Assembly: GCA_009695065.1 (NCBI GenBank)
Contig: SIBR01000037.1
Span: 1 to 39,266, forward strand
Origin: Opitutus sp.
GTDB taxonomy: Bacteria; Verrucomicrobiota; Verrucomicrobiae; Opitutales; Opitutaceae
DNA: 39,266 nt
Direction: 5' to 3'
The notes beneath the pieces are model-generated. The model was not told where the DNA came from. It was given only the letters and a program-made list of their open reading frames with translations, and made no database searches. Of the stretch, positions 32,601 to 39,266 are shown piece by piece. The stretch's first letter is position 1, and each line of letters begins with the position of its first letter. The translations under genes were made by a program, and so were the position numbers.

Positions 32601-33902
32601 CTACGGATTTCGGCGCAAAAGAAAGGCCGCGCCGCCATCGTGCCCGGTCACCCAGGGATGGCTCACGACACTCGTCTCGCGTTTGAATGCGCTGCCGGCG
32701 CGACTGGCGAAGAATTCCCCGACGACCTGCTCGTTCTCCTCCGAATCGATGCTGCAGGTGGAATATACCAGCCGTCCGCCCGGTGCCACCAGACGGGCCG
32801 CCGCGTGCAACAACGAAAGCTGCTGTCGCGGATGCTTCTTGAAGTCGCCGGCCTGGAGCCGCCACTTCACGTCGACACGATGGCGCATCACGCCCGTATT
32901 AGAGCAGGGCACGTCGATCAGCACTGCGGCGTAACTCGCCGGCAATTGGTGTTCGCGCAGCACGGGCACGATGTCCGCCCGCACGTCGCCCTGCACGAGG
33001 GCGACGTTCAGCGCCGGCGCTCGCGAAAGATTTTCCTTCAACCGGTCGATCCGCGCGTCCGGCACGTCGACCGCCACCAACTGACCCGATTGCATCCGAT
33101 CGGCGATCAACAGGCTCTTGCCACCCGGCGCCGCGCACAAATCGAGCACCGACTCGCCCGGCTTCGGATCGAGCAGTTCCACCGGCAGTCGCGTCGCCGG
33201 GTCCTGTAGATAAAGTTTTCCCGCCTTCAACAACGGCTCGACGTCCGACCAATGCCCTGGCGCCACTTCGAAGAATCCCGCCCACGCGGTCGGTTTCAAA
33301 AAGGCAGGCACCGGTTCCGCCGCCTGCCGCCACCGCGCATACATCCGCGGCGGTTGCTGATTCCATTCCAGCAAGGCCCGGGTGTTTTCCGGGCCAAATT
33401 GCGCCAGCCAGTTGCGCACCAGCCAGGCCGGATGGGAAAAATATTCGCCCAACTGCTCGGCCGTCGCCTCCGGATTGGGCGGGTTGGACGCAAGCGCCGC
33501 AGCCAGCTTGCGTACCACGGCATTGACCAGCCGGGCTTCCGCGGGGCTGGCGATTGACTTGGTCTGCTCGACGGCGTGGTGCACGATCTTTGCCGCCCGC
33601 CCCTCACCGGCCGGCGAGCCGGCGGCCTCAATCAGCTCATATCCGGCGACAAACAGCACCGCCCGGGTTAAAAATCGCGGCGGATGGGGCACCAATCGTC
33701 CCGTGGCCTGCTCGATGCGCCCAAAATTACGCACCACGCCGAGGATGAGATTCTGTGCGCGGGCCCGCTCGGCCCCCGCCAGACTGCCCGGCAGAGTGTC
33801 CAGCAGGGCGTCGATTCGCTCATGGCGGTCGAGCCAACGGGCGATCAATCTGACAGCCGACGGCCACCCGGCCGACGCAACTCCTTCGGGGGCCGTGCTC
33901 AT
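32601..33902 (-). CDS. rsmB: RsmB/NOP-family rRNA (cytosine-C5) methyltransferase
   Basis: A protein of 433 residues. The N-terminal NusB-like RNA-binding domain (about 15-140) includes RAQNLILGVVRNF and AAKIVHHAVEQTKS. The catalytic domain has the SAM loop VLDLCAAPGGKSLLIADRMQ (residues 253-272), the release cysteine in LIDVPCSNTGVMRHR (Cys333) and the nucleophile in LVYSTCSIDSEENE (Cys383). This two-cysteine arrangement and the NusB domain identify an RsmB-type m5C methyltransferase acting on 16S rRNA. It is divergent from the extended greA gene and convergent with the protease gene. Other Nop2-family targets cannot be excluded. Confidence 0.9.
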   Translation of the reverse strand: MSTAPEGVASAGWPSAVRLIARWLDRHERIDALLDTLPGSLAGAERARAQNLILGVVRNFGRIEQATGRLVPHPPRFLTRAVLFVAGYELIEAAGSPAGEGRAAKIVHHAVEQTKSIASPAEARLVNAVVRKLAAALASNPPNPEATAEQLGEYFSHPAWLVRNWLAQFGPENTRALLEWNQQPPRMYARWRQAAEPVPAFLKPTAWAGFFEVAPGHWSDVEPLLKAGKLYLQDPATRLPVELLDPKPGESVLDLCAAPGGKSLLIADRMQSGQLVAVDVPDARIDRLKENLSRAPALNVALVQGDVRADIVPVLREHQLPASYAAVLIDVPCSNTGVMRHRVDVKWRLQAGDFKKHPRQQLSLLHAAARLVAPGGRLVYSTCSIDSEENEQVVGEFFASRAGSAFKRETSVVSHPWVTGHDGGAAFLLRRNP

Positions 33903-34015
33903 GCGCGGCCTTGAAATGGCTGGCGGACTCGTGGGCCCCCTCTTTTGACACGCGGTTTGACAAGGCCACTCATTGTCCGCTCAACTCTCCCGTTCAGGCC
34001 CTCACACACGCAACC

Positions 34016-35866
34016 ATGAATTCCGAAGCCGTCTCCGTGCTAATTGCCAAAACACCGTCGCTCAAGGCGTCCAAAGCCAAACTTGAGGCGATGGAGCCCG
34101 GCGCTTACGTGGAACACCGGAGCTGGGGTTTCGGCCAGATCAAGAGCTTCGACGAAGCGGCGCAGCGCCTGATCATCGATTTCAAGGGCAAGAAAGGTCA
34201 TCCCATGGATCCGGCCTTCTGCATCACAACCATGGAAGTGCTGCCGGAGAAGCACTTGCTCGTACGCAAGGAGACTGAGCCGAAAAGAATTGCCGAATTG
34301 ATCGCAGGCGACGCGGCCCAGCTCGTCGTCGAAGCCCTGGAGGCCTATCCCAACAACGCCGCCACCGTGATCGAACTTGAGATCACGCTGGCCCAGGTGA
34401 TCGGCGAGGAAAAATTCAAGAAGTGGTGGGTGGCAGCCAAAAAAGCGGTTGCCAAGGACCCACGGGTCTCGGTTCCCGAAAAGAAAACCGAATGCTACAT
34501 TCTGCGCGAAACTCCGGTCTCCGCGGAAGATGAGATTCTCGAACAGTTCAACGGCACCCGCTCGGCCCGCCGCCGGATCGCGCTCGCCGAGGACCTCATG
34601 GACGCCACCGGCAAGAAGGACGTAAAAGCCGACCTTTCCGTCGTGCTCAAAGGCGTCGCCGATGCGGTCAAGGACAGCAATCAGATCGATGCCGCGGAGC
34701 GGCTCTACGGCGCGGCGGTCCGCGACGACCTGGCCAAGGCGACGGGAGCCGAAAACACCTTCGAACCCACCCAGGCCTCCCTCGTGGCCAACCTGCGGGA
34801 TCTCCCCGCCATTGCGGAAAAAATTCCGGTGCAGTTCCAGTCCCGGTTCCTCGAGCTCATCCAGGAAACCCACCCGATCGAGGCGCGCGACATCCTGTTC
34901 AACCTGCTCAAGACCTCCCAGGGCAAGTTCACGACCGAAGTCATCAATTTCCTCGTCGAGCACGATCATGCGGACGAGCTCGCGGCCACGCTCAAGCGCT
35001 GGCAGACCGAGCAAAATCTCCGCGCTCCTGTGCTGCTCTGGATCGTCAAGAACCGGCACTCGAAGAAATTCGCGAAGCTGCTCAACGATCTGATCACGCC
35101 CCGGCTGCTCAACGCCATTTTCTTCGCAATCGACTACGAGGCGTTGCAAGCCTCCAGCGCACGGCGGATTCCGCTCGCCGACATGCTGAGCGAAGACACC
35201 GATCTCATTTCGGATCTGCTCTCGACCGCCGACCCGGAAACCGCGCGCGATCTGGCGAACACCTTGATGTTGAATCAGGGCTTCGAAGAGCTGACCAAGA
35301 AATCGCTCCTCGCGCGTTTCATCAAAATTTTCCCGAAAATCCAGTCGCTCGTCGCCGCCGATGCCGAGGGCAAGGAGGAGCAGCTCCTCGTGTCCCGCGC
35401 CAGCTACGACCGGAAGCGCGAGGAATACGAAACCATCGTCTCGAAGAAGATCCCGGAAAATTCCAAGGCCATCGCCGCCGCCCGCGAGCACGGCGATCTC
35501 AAGGAAAACTCCGAATACAAGATGGCCAAGCAGGACCAGCAGGTGCTGATGGCCCAAAAGACCAATCTGGAAAAGGATCTCGGCCGCGCGCGGGTGACCG
35601 ATTTCAAGGATGCCACCACCAACCAGGTCGGCGCGGGCACCCTCGTCGACGTGAAGGCCAAAGCGACGGGCGCGGTCACCACCTACACCATTCTCGGTGC
35701 TTGGGACAGCGATCCCGACAACAACGTCATCTCCTACAAGACGGCCTTCGGCGCCGCTCTGCTGGGCAAAAAACCGGGCGACGTGGTCAAAGTCAAATCG
35801 GGCGGCACCGAGGAAGACTACATCATCGTCAAACTCACCCGTTACGCCCAAAAGGCCTCCACCTGA
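34016..35866 (+). CDS. greA: GreA-type transcript cleavage factor with a long N-terminal extension
   Basis: A protein of 616 residues, against about 158 for E. coli GreA. The C-terminal ~160 residues are a full GreA: the coiled-coil with the catalytic acidic tip (HGDLKENSEYKMAKQDQ, Asp494 and Glu497) and the globular FKBP-like part (GKKPGDVVKVKSGG). Residues about 1-450 are helical. The start (EHRSWGFGQIKSFDEAAQRL) resembles a KOW/Tudor-like beta segment that tells RNAP-binding proteins apart, and the rest may be a helical repeat scaffold. Long GreA proteins of this kind occur in Chlamydia (about 715 residues), which supports a PVC lineage. It rescues arrested RNA polymerase by stimulating RNA cleavage. 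The ATG at 34016 is the first in the conserved part. A strong terminator follows. Confidence 0.88.
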   Translation: MNSEAVSVLIAKTPSLKASKAKLEAMEPGAYVEHRSWGFGQIKSFDEAAQRLIIDFKGKKGHPMDPAFCITTMEVLPEKHLLVRKETEPKRIAELIAGDAAQLVVEALEAYPNNAATVIELEITLAQVIGEEKFKKWWVAAKKAVAKDPRVSVPEKKTECYILRETPVSAEDEILEQFNGTRSARRRIALAEDLMDATGKKDVKADLSVVLKGVADAVKDSNQIDAAERLYGAAVRDDLAKATGAENTFEPTQASLVANLRDLPAIAEKIPVQFQSRFLELIQETHPIEARDILFNLLKTSQGKFTTEVINFLVEHDHADELAATLKRWQTEQNLRAPVLLWIVKNRHSKKFAKLLNDLITPRLLNAIFFAIDYEALQASSARRIPLADMLSEDTDLISDLLSTADPETARDLANTLMLNQGFEELTKKSLLARFIKIFPKIQSLVAADAEGKEEQLLVSRASYDRKREEYETIVSKKIPENSKAIAAAREHGDLKENSEYKMAKQDQQVLMAQKTNLEKDLGRARVTDFKDATTNQVGAGTLVDVKAKATGAVTTYTILGAWDSDPDNNVISYKTAFGAALLGKKPGDVVKVKSGGTEEDYIIVKLTRYAQKAST

Positions 35867-35890
35867 ACCGATCGAAACGCTTTTCGAACG

Positions 35891-35920
35891 AAAAAGGCGG
35901 GCCTGAAAGCCCGCCTTTTT
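35891..35920 (+). terminator. Strong rho-independent terminator after greA
   Basis: GGCGGGC (35896-35902) and GCCCGCC (35909-35915) pair perfectly across six bases. The stem is flanked by AAAAA on the left and TTTTT on the right, extending the pairing to 12 base pairs. It lies 25 bases after the greA stop. The symmetric A/T flanks would let it work in both directions. Confidence 0.9.
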
Positions 35921-36056
35921 CGTGCCCCACACCGGCACACTCGAACGCACCACCCCGCTTTTCTTGTCGCCACGAACGTAAGCGAGTGGATTGAACTCCC
36001 ATCCTCTCGCCTGCGGCTACGCTTGAAAACCTTCCGCAGCCATTCGTGCCCCCGTC

Positions 36057-36237
36057 ATGTTTCCGTTCCTCAAAGGCCTCGCCCTCAGTTTCTCCATCGC
36101 CGCCCCGCCGGCCTCGGGTCTGCGCGACGGCCGACGCCTTTTATGGCGTCGCCGCTCCGCCAAGCGGCGCAGGGTCGGCTGACCTGATCATTGCCGTATT
36201 CGGCGCCTAGCAGCTCACTGCCTTGGCACGTCGCTGA
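36057..36237 (+). pseudogene. Remnant of a LysE-family exporter gene (both ends, middle lost)
   Basis: The ATG at 36057 opens MFPFLKGLALSFSIAAP, the usual first helix of LysE/RhtB amino-acid exporters, which normally continues VGPIGxLCIRRTL. Here it changes at once to PASGLRDGRR, where LRDGRR is a plausible leftover of the first loop, and the frame ends at 36182. At 36184-36237 another frame reads LIIAVFGA, stop (TAG at 36208), QLTALARR, stop, which matches the last helix and tail (IAFGAYQLLTAL-like) of the same family. About 500 bases between them are missing, and a GC-rich paired hairpin fills the junction. A functional product is impossible. The fragments are short, so the family call is moderate, but both ends agree. 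Confidence 0.6.
36130..36179. repeat. Paired-hairpin, GC-rich palindromic segment
   Basis: Two perfect seven-base inverted repeats stand side by side: CGACGCC (36132-36138) with GGCGTCG (36145-36151), then CGCCGCT (36150-36156) with AGCGGCG (36163-36169). An outer pair GCCGAC (36130-36135) and GTCGGC (36174-36179) could close them into a cloverleaf-like fold. It resembles a REP/BIME-type palindromic unit. No second copy was noticed in the window. It lies exactly at the junction of the LysE remnant. Confidence 0.5.
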
Positions 36238-36371
36238 CAAAACTCGATCCACATTATGTTATATCACCCCATCGTTGACCTCTTGGATTTGGGCAGCGGC
36301 GGCAGGCTGGCCTGCAAGGGGTTGCCCTCCAAAATTGCTTTTCGCAGCCCCCTTCCCCAGCCTCCCCCCGC

Positions 36372-37310
36372 GTGACCGCTTCCTGGGACATCCTCAAAAC
36401 GCTCTCCGACCCGACCCGGCTCCGGCTGCTGGCGCTGGTCATGCGCGAAGAGCTGTCCGTCGCGGAATTGCAGGAAATCCTCGGCATGGGTCAGTCGCGG
36501 ATTTCTTCGCAACTGGCCTTGCTCCGGCAGGTGAACCTGGTGTCAGACCGGCGCGAAGGAAAGAAGGCGTTTTATTCCCTCCGCGCCCATCTGGCCCCGA
36601 AGACGTCTGCCTTGATCAAGTCCGCCATCGAATCGGTCGGCGAATTGCCGGTCATGAACGAGGACCGTGAAAATCTCGATCGCATCCTGCAAAAGCGCCG
36701 CCGCACCCAGGAACAATATTTCAACCTCATCGCCGGCCGCTTGGGAAAAAATTACTGCCCCGGTCGTTCCTGGGAGGCGATCGGGCACCTCGCGCTGCGC
36801 CTCACCCCCGAGATCGACATCGCCGATCTCGGCGCCGGCGAAGGCCTCCTCTCGCAACTACTCGCCCGACGCGCCCGACAGGTCTGGTGTATCGACAACT
36901 CCCCGCGCATGGTCGAGGTTGGCTCGGAACTCGCGAAGAAAAACGGCCTGGCCAACCTGACGTACAAACTGGGCGACATCGCCCATGTTCCGTTGCCGGA
37001 CAGATCGGTCGACCTCGCGATTCTCAGCCAGGCGCTGCACCACGCCCAATATCCCCAGGCGGCCGTAGACGAAGCCTGGCGAATTCTCCGGCCGGGCGGC
37101 CAGATCCTCGTGCTCGATCTCAACGAGCATACGTTCGAAAAAGCGCGCGAGCTCTACGCCGACGTATGGCTGGGATTCAAGGAGAACGCCCTCCACACGT
37201 TCCTGAAAAAGGCCGGCTTCACCAAGGTCGAGGTCACGACCGTCGCGCAGGAATCCGCCGCGCCCAACCTCGAAACGTTGCTGGCCAGCGGTTTCAAGTC
37301 CGGCCGTTGA
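36372..37310 (+). CDS. ArsR-type regulator fused to a SAM-dependent methyltransferase
   Basis: A protein of 312 residues starting with GTG at 36372. Residues about 5-75 are an ArsR winged helix (ILKTLSDPTRLRLLALVMRE, then LGMGQSRISSQLALLRQVNL as recognition helix). No metal-binding CVC motif follows helix 3, so it is not an arsenic sensor of the classical type. Residues about 110-310 are a class I methyltransferase with motif I DIADLGAGEGLLSQLLARRA, a following acidic VWCIDNSPRMVEVG, and AWRILRPGGQILVLDLNEH. Such fusions occur widely, often near S-adenosylhomocysteine hydrolase or methionine genes, suggesting SAM or SAH sensing. No such gene adjoins it here, so target and substrate are open. 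Confidence 0.87.
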   Translation: MTASWDILKTLSDPTRLRLLALVMREELSVAELQEILGMGQSRISSQLALLRQVNLVSDRREGKKAFYSLRAHLAPKTSALIKSAIESVGELPVMNEDRENLDRILQKRRRTQEQYFNLIAGRLGKNYCPGRSWEAIGHLALRLTPEIDIADLGAGEGLLSQLLARRARQVWCIDNSPRMVEVGSELAKKNGLANLTYKLGDIAHVPLPDRSVDLAILSQALHHAQYPQAAVDEAWRILRPGGQILVLDLNEHTFEKARELYADVWLGFKENALHTFLKKAGFTKVEVTTVAQESAAPNLETLLASGFKSGR

Positions 37311-37323
37311 GCCGGTCCGCCAT

Positions 37324-37335
37324 TCGCAATTGCGA
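37324..37335. repeat. 12-base perfect palindrome upstream of an exported-protein gene
   Basis: TCGCAATTGCGA is fully self-complementary. It lies 13 bases after the methyltransferase stop and 38 bases before the next ATG, a position suited to an operator. It could equally be chance; no second copy was noticed nearby. Confidence 0.3.
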
Positions 37336-37372
37336 GGGAGCGCTTCTCGTGCAATTTTTCGGCCGCCTGCCT

Positions 37373-37945
37373 ATGAATCTTCCGTTTCGAATCGCAGCTT
37401 TTCTTTCCGTCTGGCTGGTCTGCACCCCGGTTTTCGCGAAGCCCCAGGAGGAGACCGTTTTTCTGTTCCAGAACCGCAAGGTGACGGTGCTCGTGCCCGA
37501 CGGCTTTGGCTTTGCCAGCAACAAAAGCGACCGTGGGATCATGACCCTCGAGCTGGTGGATCCGAAGGACCGGGTGAGGATGCAGATCACGTTTCTCCCC
37601 GATCTTGAGGGGCGCTTCGCGGCGGCGCGCACGCAAAAAGAGTTCATGAACGAAACGTTTCACGACTTCGTCGATACCTCGGTCGAGAAGGCGATGCAGT
37701 TCGAGGAACTCGAGCCGAAAACGGGTAGTGGCACCTACTGCGTTTTTACCGACGCAAAACTTGTCGGTAAAACCAAGCTGCCGCCGGGCGAATATCTGCA
37801 CTCCACGGCGGGGCTCAAGACCTGGCCCGGCGTGGTCGCCGTTTTCACCGTGTTCAGCAACGAAATCACCTCGAAGGAATACCAATCGGTGATGACGATG
37901 CTGCGCCAAAGCGTACAGGAAAAGCCCGTCTCCCCGCTGCTGTAA
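37373..37945 (+). CDS. Exported protein of unknown function
   Basis: A protein of 190 residues with a clear signal peptide (MNLPFRIAAFLSVWLVCTPVFA, cleavage after the AxA at about 22). The mature part looks like one alpha/beta domain (VTVLVPDGFGFASNKSD, IMTLELVDPKDRVRMQITFL, then TYCVFTDAKLV and VAVFTVFSNEIT), with a single cysteine in the mature part. The pattern resembles small periplasmic stress-type domains, but I do not recognise the family. It follows the methyltransferase gene by 62 bases with a palindrome between. It is convergent with the lipoprotein gene, six bases apart. Confidence 0.78.
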   Translation: MNLPFRIAAFLSVWLVCTPVFAKPQEETVFLFQNRKVTVLVPDGFGFASNKSDRGIMTLELVDPKDRVRMQITFLPDLEGRFAAARTQKEFMNETFHDFVDTSVEKAMQFEELEPKTGSGTYCVFTDAKLVGKTKLPPGEYLHSTAGLKTWPGVVAVFTVFSNEITSKEYQSVMTMLRQSVQEKPVSPLL

Positions 37946-37951
37946 AAGGCC

Positions 37952-38668
37952 TTACCGGGCCGGCACCGCCGAACCCGTTCCCGCGGGTGAAGCGGCGGAA
38001 GACTGCGCGGGGGCTCCCGGCGCACGCGCCCCCGAGACACCACGAGCCGCTTGGTTTCTCGCCTCCAGCGCCTTGATCGCCGAGCTGCGCACGGCCTCGA
38101 CCATCGGAGAATTCTGCGGCACCTCGACCAAGGACTCGACCCGGGTGTTGCTCGCGATGTGATTCGCCACGACTGCCGACAGCAGCGGCATCGTATTTTC
38201 CACCGTGCCGACGGCGCCGAGAATCGCGGCCTTCACGTCCCAAAGCTCGGGACCGGTCGGACGGTCGAGCGAACGCTCCGGATTGGAGCGCGCGGACAGC
38301 TGCAGGAACGTCTCGCGGGCCGACGGATCGGCCCGGGGTGAACTGTCCCGCCCGTAACTCACTTCGATGAAGATATCCGGGGCGGCATTGGCCGGCGCTT
38401 CGAACATCCCCTGCCCATCCAACGCGGCATCGACGCAGGCCTTGACGACGGGAATTTGGACCGGGGTTTGAGACACCACGAAACGTTTCGCAATCAGGCG
38501 GTAGGAGGTTCCAGCGGGCTTTTCGACCCTAGGCGCGCTGATGGCGTCGACCAAGACCTTGTGGCGCACGACGAATGGATTCTTGCAGCCCCCGGCACCC
38601 AGGACCGCCAGCAGCAGGGCCACCGTCGCAAACGCAGCGTGGAACCGGCGGAAAGGGGATGGCTTCAT
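37952..38668 (-). CDS. Predicted lipoprotein of unknown function
   Basis: A protein of 238 residues. The signal ends in LAVLGAGGC, a lipobox with Cys28, so the mature protein is lipid-anchored. YRLIAKRFVVSQTPVQIPVV and PDIFIEVSYGRDSS suggest a beta-rich domain of the type seen in envelope lipoproteins with DUF4136-like folds, but the match is weak. The C-terminal 40 residues are alanine/proline/glycine-rich and probably disordered. It is transcribed in the same direction as ptsI, 91 bases downstream of it, perhaps in one transcript. Confidence 0.75.
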   Translation of the reverse strand: MKPSPFRRFHAAFATVALLLAVLGAGGCKNPFVVRHKVLVDAISAPRVEKPAGTSYRLIAKRFVVSQTPVQIPVVKACVDAALDGQGMFEAPANAAPDIFIEVSYGRDSSPRADPSARETFLQLSARSNPERSLDRPTGPELWDVKAAILGAVGTVENTMPLLSAVVANHIASNTRVESLVEVPQNSPMVEAVRSSAIKALEARNQAARGVSGARAPGAPAQSSAASPAGTGSAVPAR

Positions 38669-38759
38669 GCTCTTACCAATTCCCTATATCCTGCCGGCGG
38701 AGTTTCGCAACCTGAGACCCGTAACGGGTTCGTTACCGCAGCGGATCCGCGAATGGCCC

Positions 38760-39266
38760 TCATTCCATGGTCACCCGGGCCCGATAGAACGCTTCGCAGC
38801 GCGCATAGATTTCTTTCGGTGAAACCAGCGTCAGGGCTTCGAGCGCCAGCGCGCGGGCGTCAGCTATCGACATCGCCCGGACCAAATATTTCACGGCAGG
38901 CAGCCAGCCCGGCGACATGCTCAGGCAATCGACGCCCAGCCCGAACAACAGGGGTGCAAAAACCGGATCGCCCGCCATCTCGCCGCATACGCTTACGCCG
39001 ATGTTGTGCCGATGGGCCTCATCCACGACGAACTTCAACATGCGAATGACGGCCGGATGGGTGGGCTCGTAGAGATGCGCGATCCGATCGTTCACCCGGT
39101 CGATCGCGAGCAGGTATTGGATCAGGTCGTTGGTGCCGATGCTGAAAAACGCGCACTTCTTGGCCAAGAGGTCGGCCGTCACCGCGGCGCTCGGAATCTC
39201 GATCATCGCCCCAACTTCGACGTTTTCGTCGAAAGGAACGCTTCGGGCCCGAAGTTCCGCCCGGCA
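38760..39266 (-). CDS. ptsI: Phosphoenolpyruvate-protein phosphotransferase (enzyme I), C-terminal part
   Basis: The frame runs from the right window edge to a TGA at 38760, giving 168 residues. VEVGAMIEIPSAAVTADLLA, FFSIGTNDLIQYLLAIDR and GVSVCGEMAGD are diagnostic of the PEP-binding TIM-barrel domain of enzyme I; the last contains the catalytic cysteine. Enzyme I takes phosphate from PEP and passes it to HPr. The N-terminal HPr-binding and phosphohistidine domains lie outside the window. Pyruvate phosphate dikinase has related segments, but the spacing and ending fit ptsI. Confidence 0.92.
   Translation of the reverse strand, partial: CRAELRARSVPFDENVEVGAMIEIPSAAVTADLLAKKCAFFSIGTNDLIQYLLAIDRVNDRIAHLYEPTHPAVIRMLKFVVDEAHRHNIGVSVCGEMAGDPVFAPLLFGLGVDCLSMSPGWLPAVKYLVRAMSIADARALALEALTLVSPKEIYARCEAFYRARVTME

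Larger units (their letters stand above)
35921..36371. other. Non-coding stretch around the LysE remnant
   Basis: Between the greA terminator and the next gene only the LysE remnant and its hairpin segment are recognisable. 35921-36056 shows no conserved frame or RNA. 36238-36371 must carry the promoter of the ArsR-methyltransferase gene, with an AT-richer patch (CATTATGTTATATCA, 36252-36266), but no defined operator was found. Confidence 0.4.

Noticed and set aside
34040..35953. Very long open frame on the minus strand (637 codons) opposite greA
   Set aside because: It mirrors the greA frame in GC-rich DNA; the sense strand has a clear GreA domain and the antisense translation has no recognisable motif.
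36238..36371. SAH riboswitch upstream of the ArsR-methyltransferase gene
   Set aside because: Considered because of the possible SAH link, but the conserved core of that riboswitch class could not be found.

Overview
The window looks like a chromosomal segment of a high-GC verrucomicrobial bacterium, probably near the Opitutaceae. Three things point there: a secreted DUF1501 protein translationally coupled to a planctomycete-type cytochrome c/DUF1549/DUF1553 protein; a GreA with a very long N-terminal extension, as in Chlamydia; and generally GC-rich coding with many ATGA gene overlaps. The lineage call is inference. No rRNA, tRNA or CRISPR array was seen.

Layout: bases 1-142 are the end of an IS3-family element whose tip cuts off the 5' part of an M48 metallopeptidase gene (143-1510). 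A dctA-type dicarboxylate symporter (minus) and the DUF1501/PSD1 pair (plus) follow. Bases 7174-8280 hold a decayed hybrid histidine kinase with a premature stop, a frameshift and loss of its ATPase domain. Then come a small membrane protein, SufE, a TatD-like hydrolase and TcdA; SufE and TcdA are functional partners in E. coli (CsdE/CsdL).

Bases 11017-19849 form the most system-like block. A minus-strand run encodes an ACP-dehydratase fusion, a beta-ketoacyl synthase, an SDR reductase, a possible 52-residue protein, an MGDG-synthase-like GT28 glycosyltransferase and two GT4 glycosyltransferases. A divergent plus-strand pair encodes another GT4 enzyme and a hotdog thioesterase. Together they suggest a dedicated acyl-chain plus glycosyl-transfer pathway, such as a special glycolipid. 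The product cannot be read from sequence.

Bases 19861-29792 carry mostly household genes: queG, aroK, a threonine aldolase, an exported FKBP isomerase with a clear terminator, an unusual 635-residue LOG-like protein, purD with a coupled exported protein, a low-molecular-weight phosphatase and glyA. Bases 29986-35866 hold an MFS transporter coupled to an aspartyl-protease/PDZ lipoprotein, an RsmB-type methyltransferase and the extended GreA, which ends in a strong terminator.

The 504-base gap after greA holds the remains of a LysE-family exporter gene: both ends are recognisable, and the middle is gone and replaced by a paired-hairpin segment. The window closes with an ArsR-methyltransferase fusion, an exported protein, a lipoprotein and the 3' part of ptsI running off the right edge.
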